From Mangifera indica (taxonomy: Eukaryota > Streptophyta > Magnoliopsida > Sapindales > Anacardiaceae), in assembly GCF_011075055.1 (NCBI RefSeq), contig NC_058147.1, positions 5,890,001 through 5,954,000 of the forward strand: a stretch of 64,000 bases of DNA. Reading direction: 5' to 3'. The notes below the pieces were generated by a model. It was not told the origin of the DNA. It did no database searches and worked only from the letters and a program-made list of their open reading frames with translations. The position numbers and the translations under genes are program-made. Below are positions 48,934-60,598 of the stretch, piece by piece (position 1 is the first letter of the stretch; every line of letters starts with the position of its first letter).

Positions 48934-49410
48934 GTTGTAATTGCAACAATATTTCTCTAGTATTGTTAGATGAAGCTAAGCAGTTTCATCTTATGAATTA
49001 CAACAATTTTTAACAAGGAAGACAATATTGTAACCTATACGATTAGAGTATTTGATAATCCACGAACCTTGAACAAAGTCTTTTATCTAAAACCTCTTGG
49101 AAACATTTACTCATTCAATGATGTTGTGTCTCCAGGGTAGAGAAATATTGTAAAAACCCTAGATAGGGCTACGTCCCAAGGAGCGACTTTTAAAAAACAT
49201 TCAAGGTTAGTTAAAAATGTTATTTCATTTTTTTTTTTTACAAGAATGCTAAGTTTAACATCTTTGAAGAAGTGTTTCCTCTTCAAGTGATATTATCAAT
49301 TAACTAGATGTGTTCAAGTGCTAAAAAAGTAGGTATCAGAATCAAAACCAGAATTGACGGTTTCCCTATATCGAAGAACCAAAACCAAATTTTGTGTAAT
49401 CCTTAATTGT
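48700..49410. mobile_element. Foldback (long inverted-arm) element
   Basis: 48807-48880 (CTACTTAATTAATAATATCA, then TTAAGAGGAAACACTTA) pairs with the reverse complement of about 49235-49320 (TAATATCACTTGAAGAGGAA). Weaker pairing continues outward to about 48.7 and 49.4 kb (TTTTGATTTCGAT against TTTTGATTCTGAT). No transposase is seen between the arms. Confidence 0.55.
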
Positions 49411-50470
49411 TGCTATGCATGCCCCTCCCAAGTCATGGAATACACAAGAATATCATTGATAAAGACAACGATAAAACTATCGAGGCAATCTTAGAATAAT
49501 CTATTCATAAGATCAATGAAGACTACTAGAGCATTCATCAACCTAAAAGACATTACCACAAACTCATATTCTATATCATGTGAAAAATATACTCTTCGAA
49601 CATCCCTCTTGGCAATGTGGACCTAATGATACCCTGATCTGAAATTTATCTTGGAAAACATTAAAACTTCCTTAAGTTGATTAAATAAATCATCTATTCT
49701 CAATAATAGGTATTTATTCTTTATAGTCACCTTATTCAACTCTTTATAATCTATATATATATGTATTGACCTATTATTCTTTTTCAAAAATAGGATTGAT
49801 GTATCCTGAGATGAGTAGATAGATCTAATAAAACCACTATCTAATAACTTTTACAGTTGTTTCTTTAATTTTTGAAAATCGATTGAAACCATTATGTACG
49901 GTGCTTTGAAGATCGACATTGTACCTAGGGCTAACTCATTATTGAACTCCACTTTTCTCTATTGTACTAACCCTGACAGACTATCAATGAAAACATCTTG
50001 AAATTCACCCACTATCAAAGTCTCCCCAAACCTAGGACTATCTCATTTAATCTATTCATTATATGTGTTGGATAACTCGTATAACTTTTACTCAGTAGCT
50101 TCCATGTCTTGACAACTCTAATCATCATGCTCAAAACTCATCCCTCTCCAAAAATGAACTGATCATTGTTATCTAAACTAAATTGAATCTTCCTCCCTTG
50201 TAATAAATTTCTGCCAATTACTTATTTAGGAAATCAATACTGAGAATCACATCAAAATTTGACATCTCTTAAACACTATAAGGTCAACTACCAATTCTGG
50301 ATCTCCCAGAACTATTGTCTCATTCGACAACAGATAACTGCTAAAATCTCAATCACCATCAGACATTTCTATAGAAATCTGTGTGACTGGTGGTCTCTAA
50401 TCCTAGTCTCTGGATTATCTGTCATGCAATGAAATTGTGAATTGCACCAAAATCTATAAAAGAATATAAA
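49380..50470 (-). mobile_element. Ty3/gypsy protease-reverse transcriptase relic
   Basis: The minus strand encodes decayed protease words near 50.43 and 50.25 kb (FGAIHNFIA; FDVILSIDFLNK), then reverse transcriptase: LNKVTIKNKYLLLRIDDLFN, FSKINFRSGYH, YEFVVMSFRLMNA, and FIVVFINDILVYS. The FIDD catalytic motif has become FIND, and several stops are present. This is an old dead copy. Confidence 0.75.
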
Positions 50471-50747
50471 AGACAAGAATGAAATAATAATTTACCTAAC
50501 ACTTTTGATGGTTTTGGTGTTGGCCTATATATGAGAATAAGAGGTCAATAATTTAGTAAAACGTGGAAACAAACAAGACACTCAAATGGGCGTGACAGTC
50601 TTGATGAAGAAAAAGATTTGTTATACGTTTTTTTTTTCATTAATATTATTACTTTAAAATTTTCTATCTTTTGAATAATTAAATTATGTAGCAGATTGTG
50701 TTCGATTAGTGCAAACATTTATCTCAAATTGTTATATATTTCTTTTA

Positions 50748-50905
50748 AATAATATTATACATATCTATTTTAAGTATATATATATATATATATATGAATG
50801 ATTGAATATTATTTTATTCTTAATTTAAAATCATCTAATCATGTGATGACGTATATAAATGTATATATATTTGTATACTCAAAACAAGTATACATACTTT
50901 CATTG
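50748..50905. mobile_element. MITE copy i
   Basis: Has the family centre CTTAATTTAAAATCATCTAA and arms ending ACAAGTATACATACTTTCATTG. The middle contains an AT run. The rest of 50.48-52.19 kb is AT-rich with no gene seen. Confidence 0.5.
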
Positions 50906-52191
50906 ATTATTTTCTAAATTGCTATATTTTCACAAATCCAATATTTTGATGTAGTGTTTTCCAAATCCAATATCTTCAGTTCCCAAATTTTTGTCTTTTA
51001 AATATACCTAACAGTTCATGTCATCGAGTCATGTTTGTATTGTATCATTTTGGATTTTATGTTAAAGATCTTCAACTCTAACTTGATCTAAACTAAAATT
51101 GTGGCGAAATGTTTTAGTCATAACCCAACCCTATAACATTCGAATTGACACAAAATTATTTATTATTTTTATTGTTTTAATTTTTTCATCAAATTACTTC
51201 AACTTATAATTAATAAAATATATAATATAACATTTTGTTTTATTGACAAATACTCTAAAAATTTATGTACTAAGACTTTCAAAACATGTTAATAATCTGA
51301 CTAACCAAATTAAATTCTTACTACTTAATAATAAAATAAAATATTTAAATAAAAATAAACAATAATATTAATAATTATTATTAAACAAAAATACAATTAT
51401 ATACGATCAGTAAAAATTTCAAATTTTTACTATAAAGATATAACATATAATTATAATGTGAATAAAACTTTCAAAAAACAAATTTATAATCAGACTAACT
51501 AAATCAAATTTTTTCTACTTAATAATAAATTAAAAATAAATAATAATATGAGTAATTATAATTATATAAAGATATAAATTATACAATCTATTAATGTAAT
51601 ATTTTTTCAAAATATTCGTGTTAATTCGGATCTTATCGAATTACTTTCGTGTGAACTTTAACACTATCCGATTTAATTTTAAATTGTGTTAGATTGCCCA
51701 AAATAAATTTAGTATAAAAAAACTCAATTCTAATCTAATATTTTTTATATCATATCATATCAGATTATCAGATTGAGTTGAAAATTGTCAGCTTTACTTT
51801 TGAATACTTAAACGCCGGGTGTGTTAATTTGTTCAAACTTCAAACATTTATGAGTTAGGGCCAATCCCAAACTCAATAATTTACTCCATAGTCTTCACTT
51901 TGAAATATTGAACCATGTGAGGTAATGGATATTTGATTTGTGCAACCATTTTCTACCAGACTAATTAATTTACTTGATAGTCTTAATTGCGCTTGTAAAT
52001 TTCTATTAATTTGTTACATCATCATGCACCTTAAAAAATCAAAATAGAAATCATATATTCAATGACCTGCGTACAGGTTATGGTCGCATGGAAGTAGTAC
52101 ATACACGTATCAATTTAGATCGATTTTATATGATGTCAAGTGGAAAAATTAAATTGCAGAGATTTCCAGTTATCTTCAAGCTTGTAAGGCC

Positions 52192-53975
52192 ATGTCGCAA
52201 GAACAAGAAGTGGGCAAACTAGCCATCAGGCTTGCAAACGCCGCGATCCTTCCGATGGTGATGAAATCAGCCATCGAGCTCAACCTCATAGACATCATCT
52301 TTGCCTCTGGCGACGGCGTTTTCCTCTCACCTTCCGACATCGCAAGTATGCTCCCCACCAAGAACCCTGAGGCGCCCGTTTTGCTCGACCGCATGCTACG
52401 GCTCTTGGCCAGCTATGATATACTCAAGTGCTCGGTTAGAAAAGGAGAGAATGGACGAGTTGAAAGATTGTATAGTGCTGCACCCATTTGCAAGTTCTTT
52501 GTTAAGAATGAAGATGAAGGATCGGTTGCTAGTTTGTTGCAGTTGCAACACGACAAGATCACCATGGAAGGCTGGTACTTTTCATTTCTAATATCTAGAA
52601 TTTAATAATTGTTTTGTTTCAGAGTTTAGTTAAAATTTGGTTAATATAATATGTTTAATTTCAGGTATCATCTAACTGATACACTGCTCGAAGGTGGAAC
52701 CCCTTTTAATAGGGCAAAAGGAATGAGTTCTGCTTTTGAATACATCGAAAAGGATCCAAAGCACCACCAGTTATTTAACAAAGCAATGTCAAATAACACT
52801 ACCTTGATCATGAAGAAGATGGTTGATGTTTACAAAGGATTTGAAGGCGTCAAAGTATTAGTAGACGTGGGTGGTGGAATTGGGACTAATCTTGGCACCA
52901 TCACTTCTAAGTATCGTTACATTAAAGGCATTAATTTTGATTTACCACATGTTGTAGCTCATGCACCTCCAATAGCAGGTATATATTCCTAATCCTACTC
53001 ATTTATGGCTGCCCTTGTAGAAGCAATTTTCAGTAGTATAATTTCTAATGCTGACAAACTTGATTGAGTCAGTGATTTGTATAATTTCGATTAATTTGTG
53101 AATCTTCTAATAATACTCATAACAAAATACGATAACTTTTGGATAAGGTATATATATGACTTCTCTGTTTTACAAATAAAACTTAACCCTTTATTTATAA
53201 TAAGTTTATTAAATACTCCCATTAAAAACTTAATAAACTTCATCAACCCATCCTTATAACCCTCATTAAATTATCATATATAAAGTGTAATAATAGGCAG
53301 CTTCATAAGCCAACACTTACAACACTAATTAAATAACCATGTATAAAGTGTAATGAGTCTACATAATGCTCATAAAAAACCGATTTTGGACTATACATTT
53401 AGTTGATTTTATTTTTATCAAATAAATGTATGCCCACATAAAAAAAAAAATTTCAACAAGCCTTTCTTTATTTGCTCGTTAGATGATAATAGGATGTTGT
53501 CGATATGTGTAGGTGTTGAGCATGTTGGAGGAGATATGTTCACAAATATTCCAAAAGGTGATGCCATTTTCTTAAAGGTACGCGTGTTAAATAGTTTAAT
53601 CTTCTTATGTGCATATATACACACACACGCGAGAATGTGGATGTTTTGCTGATACATACAGATGAAAGTTATCTGCAGACGGTTCTACATGATTGGGGTG
53701 ATGAAGACTGCTTGAAAATTCTCAAGAAATGTTGTGAAGCTCTTCCAAGCCCTGGAAAAGTTATCATTGTTGAAGTGATTGTTCCTGAGATTCCTGAAAA
53801 CAGTGTTTCATCAAACATTGCCTGCGAACTAGATCTGTTAATGATGATTGTGCACCCAGGAGGAAGAGAGAGGACCCTTAAAGAGTTTGAGGCATTAGCT
53901 TCGGAATCCGGATTTTCCACGTGTGAAATTATATGCTCTGTATACAACATCTGGGTTTTGGAGTTCCACAAATGA
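52192..53975 (+). CDS. Caffeate-type O-methyltransferase, copy 1 (4 exons)
   Basis: Exons 52192-52574, 52665-52978, 53513-53577 and 53679-53975 give 352 residues. This is a plant class II SAM-dependent O-methyltransferase of the COMT family. It has an N-terminal dimerisation domain (about 1-110, [12 protein letters not shown]...[18 protein letters not shown]), the SAM-binding VDVGGGIG at about 195-202, and [11 protein letters not shown]. The catalytic His is H258 in LHDWGDED, with E286 and E318 at the spacing of alfalfa COMT H269/E297/E329. The residue matching COMT Trp266 is T255 (TVLHDW where relatives have WILHDW), so the substrate may differ from caffeate. It forms a tail-to-tail inverted pair with copy 2 at 56.9-58.7 kb, with exon lengths identical throughout. 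Intron 3 holds a short TA/CA repeat shared with copy 2. It appears intact. Confidence 0.93.
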
Positions 53976-53979
53976 GCAC

Positions 53980-56000
53980 ATCAATTCTGAAGGCTTGGGG
54001 TTCATTGTTATGTAATAAAATAAGAGATTTGTTTCAAAAATACAATGAAGGACCCTGTGAGCGTGATTTTCTACCATAAATATAATATTTATTTTGTTAT
54101 GTAAACTACTAAACTCTGCTCTGTCAAGCAACAAGTTATTACAAATAGAACTAGACTTTGGAAAGCGTTTTAATTTTTTTTATTTTTCAGTAAATTGAAA
54201 AAATGAAAATGACAAGACACATTCCACCCTTTCCTTTCCTAACTTTTTTAAGTAATAACTTTTTAAATTAAAAAATGAAAAAGTTTGGAAGAGATTCTAA
54301 TTTATTTTGAGAGAGAAGTGAAGACTTTTCTATTTAGGCCAAAGGATTGCCACCCAAGTTTTTGGTGACATGGTAAATATGTACTTGCTTAGATAAAAAT
54401 TCTAAATACTCACTTAAGTTTTAGTTTGTTAAGATACATTTACAAATTTTCTATTGAGATTAAAGGATAAAATCGTATTTTATTAATAATATTAAAATAA
54501 TTAAAATTGTATCTTATTTTTTCTCTTATTTAGAAAATTAATAATTTTTTCTAGATTAAGTTTTGAAAAATTTACTTTTCCTTCAAAGATACCAAACTTG
54601 AAATAGACCACTTTCTCTAATAAACAAACGAGAACAAATAAGACAAAGTTGTTCAGAGGATGACTTCTAAGCGATACTTCATTGTTTATATTGGACGATA
54701 TGCATTGTCTTCATTAGATGACGTTTCGTCGTCCAACAATGTATCACACTGGTTGCAACTGGTCGGACGGAGGTGAAGAATAAATTTAAAAATTTGGGAG
54801 AGAGTCACTTTTCAAAATTCATGTATAAAGATAAAATATTAATTTTTAAAACTTGAAAAAGAAAAAAAATATTATTTTCTTTAAATCTAGGATGAAGTAT
54901 TAATTTTTTAATATTATTTTTAAATAATAATTCTATCATCTCATATATAAGACAAATTTAATTATAATTTATAGATAAAAAAATGTTTAAATTTTTTATT
55001 ATTATAAATATATTTTAAAATTGAACTAACCCTTATGTATGAGAAATAATCCTCCAACCTTGTATTTATTATTCATCATGTTTGTCAAGTCCAAAGCCCA
55101 TGACATGACTAAAAACTCTTCAAGCCTGCTTTTGCAGGCAAGCCCGTGTGCTTTTGAAGGTGTTATCATTTTATTTTTTAATTATTATAATTGTTATTAT
55201 TTTTATTGGCCCAACATACAAGTGGTACCCCTGATTTTGGCATGATCGTGGGTCGTGTTCATATGGATCATACCCTAAAAAAAAGGATTTAGGTCAAGTG
55301 ACTGACAAACCCAACCCTTAACATGTCTAAGGATGTAAGTTTTTCACCACCTACCATCATTTGTCTAAAGAATGGTCAAATAGCTATGTCCCAACCAAAC
55401 TTTACTAAAATTATTTCCACCCTTTTGAGTTTAAAATTTTTATTTTTCACTAAATTATTAAATTTATTAATAAAATCTTTGAGATAACAACAATAAAAAA
55501 TATTAAACTATCATCTTTTTTCAAATAAAATGATCGAACTTTTCTTTTTTATCAAGAAGATTGAATTTTCTGATTTTTCCTTAAAAAGGAGCAAATTTAT
55601 ACTATTTTCTATTAAAAGTGTTAAACAATTAACTGAATTCAAATAACATTAAATAAGAATAATGTGATAGTTTTTCTATTAAAAATATTAAAACAAATAA
55701 TTTGTATGCTACGAAGACGTTTACAACTCACAAAAACCTTAAATTATACTTTTTTTCAAAATTTATTTTCACAAAAGTCACATAACATACACATAATAAA
55801 CAAAACTTATCCGAAATAAGCTGAACACAACTAAATTTAATTTTTTTATATTAATTTTTTTAAGTTTAAAGCTTGAAGTTTATTTATTATTTGGGTTTAA
55901 ATTTTTGAACAATCATTGAAAAGATTAATTTATTTATATTTCAATAAAACATTATTTTGATTAAAAATGCAAATGAATAAAATACACTTAAAAAATAAAA
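53980..56000. other. Spacer between the inverted OMT pair
   Basis: No gene is seen. 54.33-54.9 kb begins GGCCAAAGGATTGCCACCCA, loosely like the inverted ends of TIR elements A and B, and contains GACGTTTCGTCGTCC as element A does. A matching right end was not found. Confidence 0.35.
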
Positions 56001-56001
56001 A

Positions 56002-56175
56002 GCAATGTTATGTATGTGTATTATGAGAATCAATTTAGTAAATAATAATAATATATTATCATATAATTGAGTATTATTTTTATTTTTATTTTAAATTTAT
56101 TCAATCACACGGTATCACATTATCATTGATAGTCAAATTGATATTCATCATAAGTGCTCATAGTTTTATTATAAA
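56002..56175. mobile_element. MITE copy j, and a partial copy after it
   Basis: Starts AAAAGCAATGTTATGTATGT and ends TGCTCATAGTTTTATT with inverted arms. A more decayed partial copy follows at about 56222-56350. Confidence 0.5.
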
Positions 56176-56884
56176 ATAAAAAGAAACAAAGTTTAAAATC
56201 AATAAACATTATTTTGATTAAAAGCATTATTACGTGTATATATTATTAAATATATAATTTAATAAAACATTAATATGTTACCCTATAGTTAAAAATTGTA
56301 TGATTTTAATTTAAAATTATTTAATTAGATATTACCTTATTTATGATTTTGTGTTTAAAAGTGAATTAGTTGGGTTTTTGATTTGACAATCCATAAATTT
56401 AATATTTATCATAAGATGAGTTAAGAAATGTTTTGTCATTTTATTTTTTTAATTAATGAAATTATATATATTTAAAAATATCTACATATAATATTAAAAT
56501 TAGATTTGAATCAAATTTATTTAAGCTTAGATTTGACCAAGCATGAAACTAATTCGACTCCAAGCCTATATAGTATTGTTTTTTTTTAATTTACTAAAAT
56601 ATCAAAAATCAAAATAAATTATATTCACATATTTTTAAATAAAGATAAAATAATATATAATAACATGATGATATATCACGTTGTATAACAACACAAATAT
56701 TAGATTTGTTGTATAAAGTTACACTAACGGAGCCCTCCAAAGTATTTTTTAACCAATCCCTTATTTTTATAACATAACAATGGACTCCCTGGAATTCAAA
56801 CCTTTATTACTGGTCACACACATGAAGCAGAAAACAGAGAGAACGACTGCTTTTATTATCGAGAAGGCTTCAGAATTAGTGTGC

Positions 56885-57231
56885 TCATTTGTGGAACTCC
56901 AAAACCCAGCTGTTGTATGCAGAGCATATAACTTCACACCTGGAAAATCCGGATTCCAAAGCTAATGCCTCAAACTCTTTAAGTGTCCGCTCTCTTCCTC
57001 CTGGGTGCACAATCATCATCAAGAGATCTAGTTCGCAGGCAATGTTTGATGAAACATTATTTTCAGGAATCTCAGGAACATTCACTTCTACAACGAGTAC
57101 TTTTCCAGAGTTTGGAAGAGCTTCACAACATTTCTTGAGAATTTTCGAGCAGTCTTCATCACCCCAATCATGTAGAACTGTCTGCAAATAACTTTCATCT
57201 ATGTGTATCAGCAAAACAACCACACACTAGC

Positions 57232-57262
<31 letters not shown>

Positions 57263-58725
57263 TATGAAGATTAAGCTATTTAACGCAGCACGTACCTTTA
57301 AGAAAATGGCGTCACCTTTTGGAATATTTGTGAACATATCTCCTCCAACATGCTCAACACCTACACAGCGCCAACATCTTATTATCATCTGATAAACAAA
57401 TAGAGAAAGGGTTGTTGAAACTTTTTTATGTGGGCATATGTTGATTATAGTTTTATTTGATAAAAATATAATCGGGTAAATATATGATCCAATATTAGTT
57501 TTTATAGGTATCATGTAATCATATTGTAAAGATCAATTTCACTTTATATATATAGTCCGCCAAAAGTTAATTGACTTTTAAAGAGAAAGTCTAATAAATT
57601 TATTATAATTAAAGGGTTTTTGGTCATTCTAAAACATAGAAATTATATATGTATCCCATCCAAAAATTATTCCATTTTATTTTGAGTGTTGCTGGAAAGG
57701 AAGATCGATTCATAGATTAATAGTCGATCGATAAAGTTGTTGTATAAAGTCAATTTCTCCTTTAAATGGCTCGATTAGGTTTATCTAAAACTCTATCAAT
57801 CCAATTATAATATTTTATAAGCTTAAATAAGAGATTATTGGAATTGATTAGAAATTACAGTGTTCAAAATTGCTTTAGGCAATTTTTTTTTTTCTACAAG
57901 GGTAGCCATAAATGAGCAGAATTAGGAATACATACCTGATATTGGAGGTGCATGAGCTACAACATGTGGTAAATCAAAGTTTATGCCTTTAATGTAAGGA
58001 TACTTAGAAGTGATGGTGCCAAGATTAGCACCAATTCCACCACCCACGTCTACTAATACTTTGACGCCTTCAAATCCTTTGTAAACATCAACCATCTTCT
58101 TCATGATCAAAGTAGTGTTGTTTGACATTGCTTTGTTAAATAACTGGTGATGGATTGGGTCCTTTTCCATGTATTCAAAAGCAGATCTCATTCCATGTGC
58201 TCTATTGAAAGGGCTTCCACCTTCAAGCACGGTATCGGTTAGATGATACCTGAAAAACATATTCAATTATCCAAATTTTAACTCGACGCTCAAACAAAAC
58301 AATTATTAAATTTTAGATTTCAAAAATGAGACGTACCAGCCTTCCATGGTGACCTTGTCGTGCAACAACTGCAACAAACTAGCAACCGAGCCTCCATCTT
58401 CATTGTTCACAAAGAACTTGCAAATGGGTGCAACACCGTACAATCTTTTAACTTGTCCATTCTCTTCTCTTCTAACCGAGCATTTGAGTATATCATAGCT
58501 AGCCAAGAGTCGTAGCATGCGGTCGAGCAAAATGGGAGCGTCAGGGTTCTTGGTGGGGAGCATACTCGCGATGTCGGAAGGTGAAAGGAAAACGCCATCA
58601 CCAGAGGCAAAGATGATATCTATGAGGTTCAGCTCGATGGCTGATTTCATCACCATGGGAAGGACCGCGCCGTTTGCTAACCTGATGGCTAGCTTGCCCA
58701 CTTCTTGTTCCTGCGACATGGCCAT
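56885..58725 (-). CDS. Caffeate-type O-methyltransferase, copy 2 (4 exons)
   Basis: Exons in transcript order: 58337-58719 (or to 58725), 57936-58249, 57296-57360, 56885-57181, exactly the sizes of copy 1. It has 352 residues from the ATG at 58719, the start shared with copy 1. An extra in-frame ATG at 58725 would add Met-Ala. It has the SAM-binding [12 protein letters not shown] and H258 in LHDWGDED, with E286 and E318 conserved. T255 replaces the usual Trp, as in copy 1. Differences from copy 1 are scattered ([20 protein letters not shown] against [20 protein letters not shown]). Intron 3 carries a TA/CA repeat at 57235-57262, the inverted equivalent of the one in copy 1. It is intact. Confidence 0.93.
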
Positions 58726-58899
58726 TCAAGTTTGAAGATATGTAATTGGAAATCTCTTCACTTGATATCATAAGATATCTATCTACATTCATATATATAC
58801 TACTTGCGTATGGGAATATATGCATTAAATTTATACAACTTGATAGACTAATTTACATGCATTCAAAGAGTCAAGACTATTGAATAAATTATTTAGTCT

Positions 58900-59880
58900 G
58901 GTCATAAATGTTGGCACAAATTAATGGGCATTGCGTTATATGGATCTTATTATTCAAAGGATAACGATTCTAGAATGTGAAGACTATCAAGTAAACTGTT
59001 GAGTTTAACCGTAACTCGGTAAATTTTTTAAGCATAACAAAATTAATTATTCAAAAGGCAGAAATTTGGAAAGCTCTAGTGGAACCAAGATTTTTGTAAA
59101 AGAGAGGTCTTTGCATAAGCAGGATTAAAGTCGAATTGATTCAAGCTTGATTTTAAGTTCGATTTAAATGAGTTGAACTGGAATTGGAGTTCTAACTCTT
59201 GAGTGGCTCATTTTCCCCTTATAAAAAATATTGTTCATTTTGCAACAATATTATTCAATTTATACTGATATTATTCATTCTTATGATAATACTATTTATC
59301 CCACTGACAACACTGCTCACTTTGTCAAGTTCTTTAATAATATTGTATACTAACTCTAACGAACTCAATCTCAAGCTTAAGCTATGGCTTTGGGATTTAA
59401 ACTATGTATTATACCATTTGAAACATCCACCAAACTTTATTTGGAAGATAGTGATAACTTTGAATATCCTTCATTGAGGCCTAATTCGAATTGGCTCTTG
59501 TACAAACTTAACTTTGAACATCACTATCTGAGGATAGTGATGTTGTATACTAACTCAAATTCAAACTTATCTTATAAATTTAAATCAAGTTCAAATTATC
59601 CCTTGTATAAACTCAATTTTACTCAAATACACTATCATATCCTCAATCGATTTGGTTATTGTTTATCAATCAACACATATGTTGTTTTGAAATTTTGGCA
59701 AAAATCAATGCTCAGTTCGTCACATGATTTTATTATTCCAAGGACAAGATTTTAGAAAGTGAAGACCACGTGGAGGGAATTATTGAGTTTCGCTCATAAA
59801 TGTTTGACCAAATCAATATACTTGACCGGCGTCACAAAATTTAATTATTTAAAAGACAGAAATTTGGAAACTGTGAGTAA
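58900..59880. repeat. Duplicated upstream blocks of OMT copy 2
   Basis: 58960-59080 and 59730-59870 share an ordered set of words: TTTTATTATTC / TTATTATTC, GTGAAGAC, ATTGAGTTT / TTGAGTTT, AATTAATTATT / TTTAATTATT, and GCAGAAATTTGGAAA / GACAGAAATTTGGAAA. About 650 bases of unrelated AT-rich DNA lie between them. A related stretch (ACCAGACTAA...AATAGTCTT) is also found upstream of copy 1 near 51.95 kb. Confidence 0.55.
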
Positions 59881-60154
59881 TTGGATTTCGAGAACACCAC
59901 GTCACATTATTTAATTGTTCCAAGTATATTTAGAAAGTTATATTTAACAATTTGAGATAGACGTTTGCACAAGTCAAAACACAATCCACGACATTTACAA
60001 CTTCTCAATTCTCAATTCAAACTTCTGACAGTCTAATTTCCCAACTCCATACTTCACTCATCTCACATTATTAAGAATCCCATTTTAATTCTGAATGGCT
60101 TTCATCCATTGAACGATGTTCCAAGTCAGCATTCTAACCTGTTGAATCAATTGT

Positions 60155-60310
60155 AGTCATTTGTGGAACTCCAAAACCCAGCTGCTGTATAAGGAGCACA
60201 TGACTTCACAGCTGGAAAATCCGGATTTCATGATCAAGATAGTGCAGTTTTACATAGCCTAATTGAACACCGGGTTGAACCTTTGATCCGCTTCTGGGTA
60301 TTCATATGTC
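60155..60310 (-). pseudogene. Scrambled OMT fragment (exon 4 end joined to exon 2 middle)
   Basis: 60158-60230 matches the end of OMT exon 4 (the WVLEFHK region; plus strand CATTTGTGGAACTCCAAAAC). 60238-60305 matches the middle of exon 2 of the third OMT copy (TTGAACCTTTGATCCGCTTC against TTGACCCTTTGATCTGTAGC). Exon 3 and the introns between are gone, so a deletion joined the two. No open frame remains. Confidence 0.65.
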
Positions 60311-60598
60311 TGTTGAACAGAATTCTCTAGAGTTAGGCAATCAACAAATGTACTAAAGCCTGGTTTAGACACAGGATTAGTGCTGGATTATGGCCATTGA
60401 TTGTAAATTAAAGGTTTTATGCTTTTATTTCATCCAATTAAGCAGAATTTCTACACTGAACTCAACGTTGCTTCACTGCAAATTCTATTACTCAATTATT
60501 TTAGACAATCAAAAGTAGCTTCTTGATCACTGACACAAGCAATTAACACATGGTACTAGAAACTGGGACTTCTGTTCAGTATTCCGAAGATTTAAGTA

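Noticed and set aside
52301..52591. Alternative frames overlapping OMT exon 1 on both strands
   Set aside because: They mirror the coding exon and recur at the same place in copies 2 and 3; shadows of the OMT frame.
53980..54900. A full third Mutator-like element between OMT copies
   Set aside because: A left-end-like sequence at 54335 is present, but no inverted partner or target duplication was found within 1 kb.
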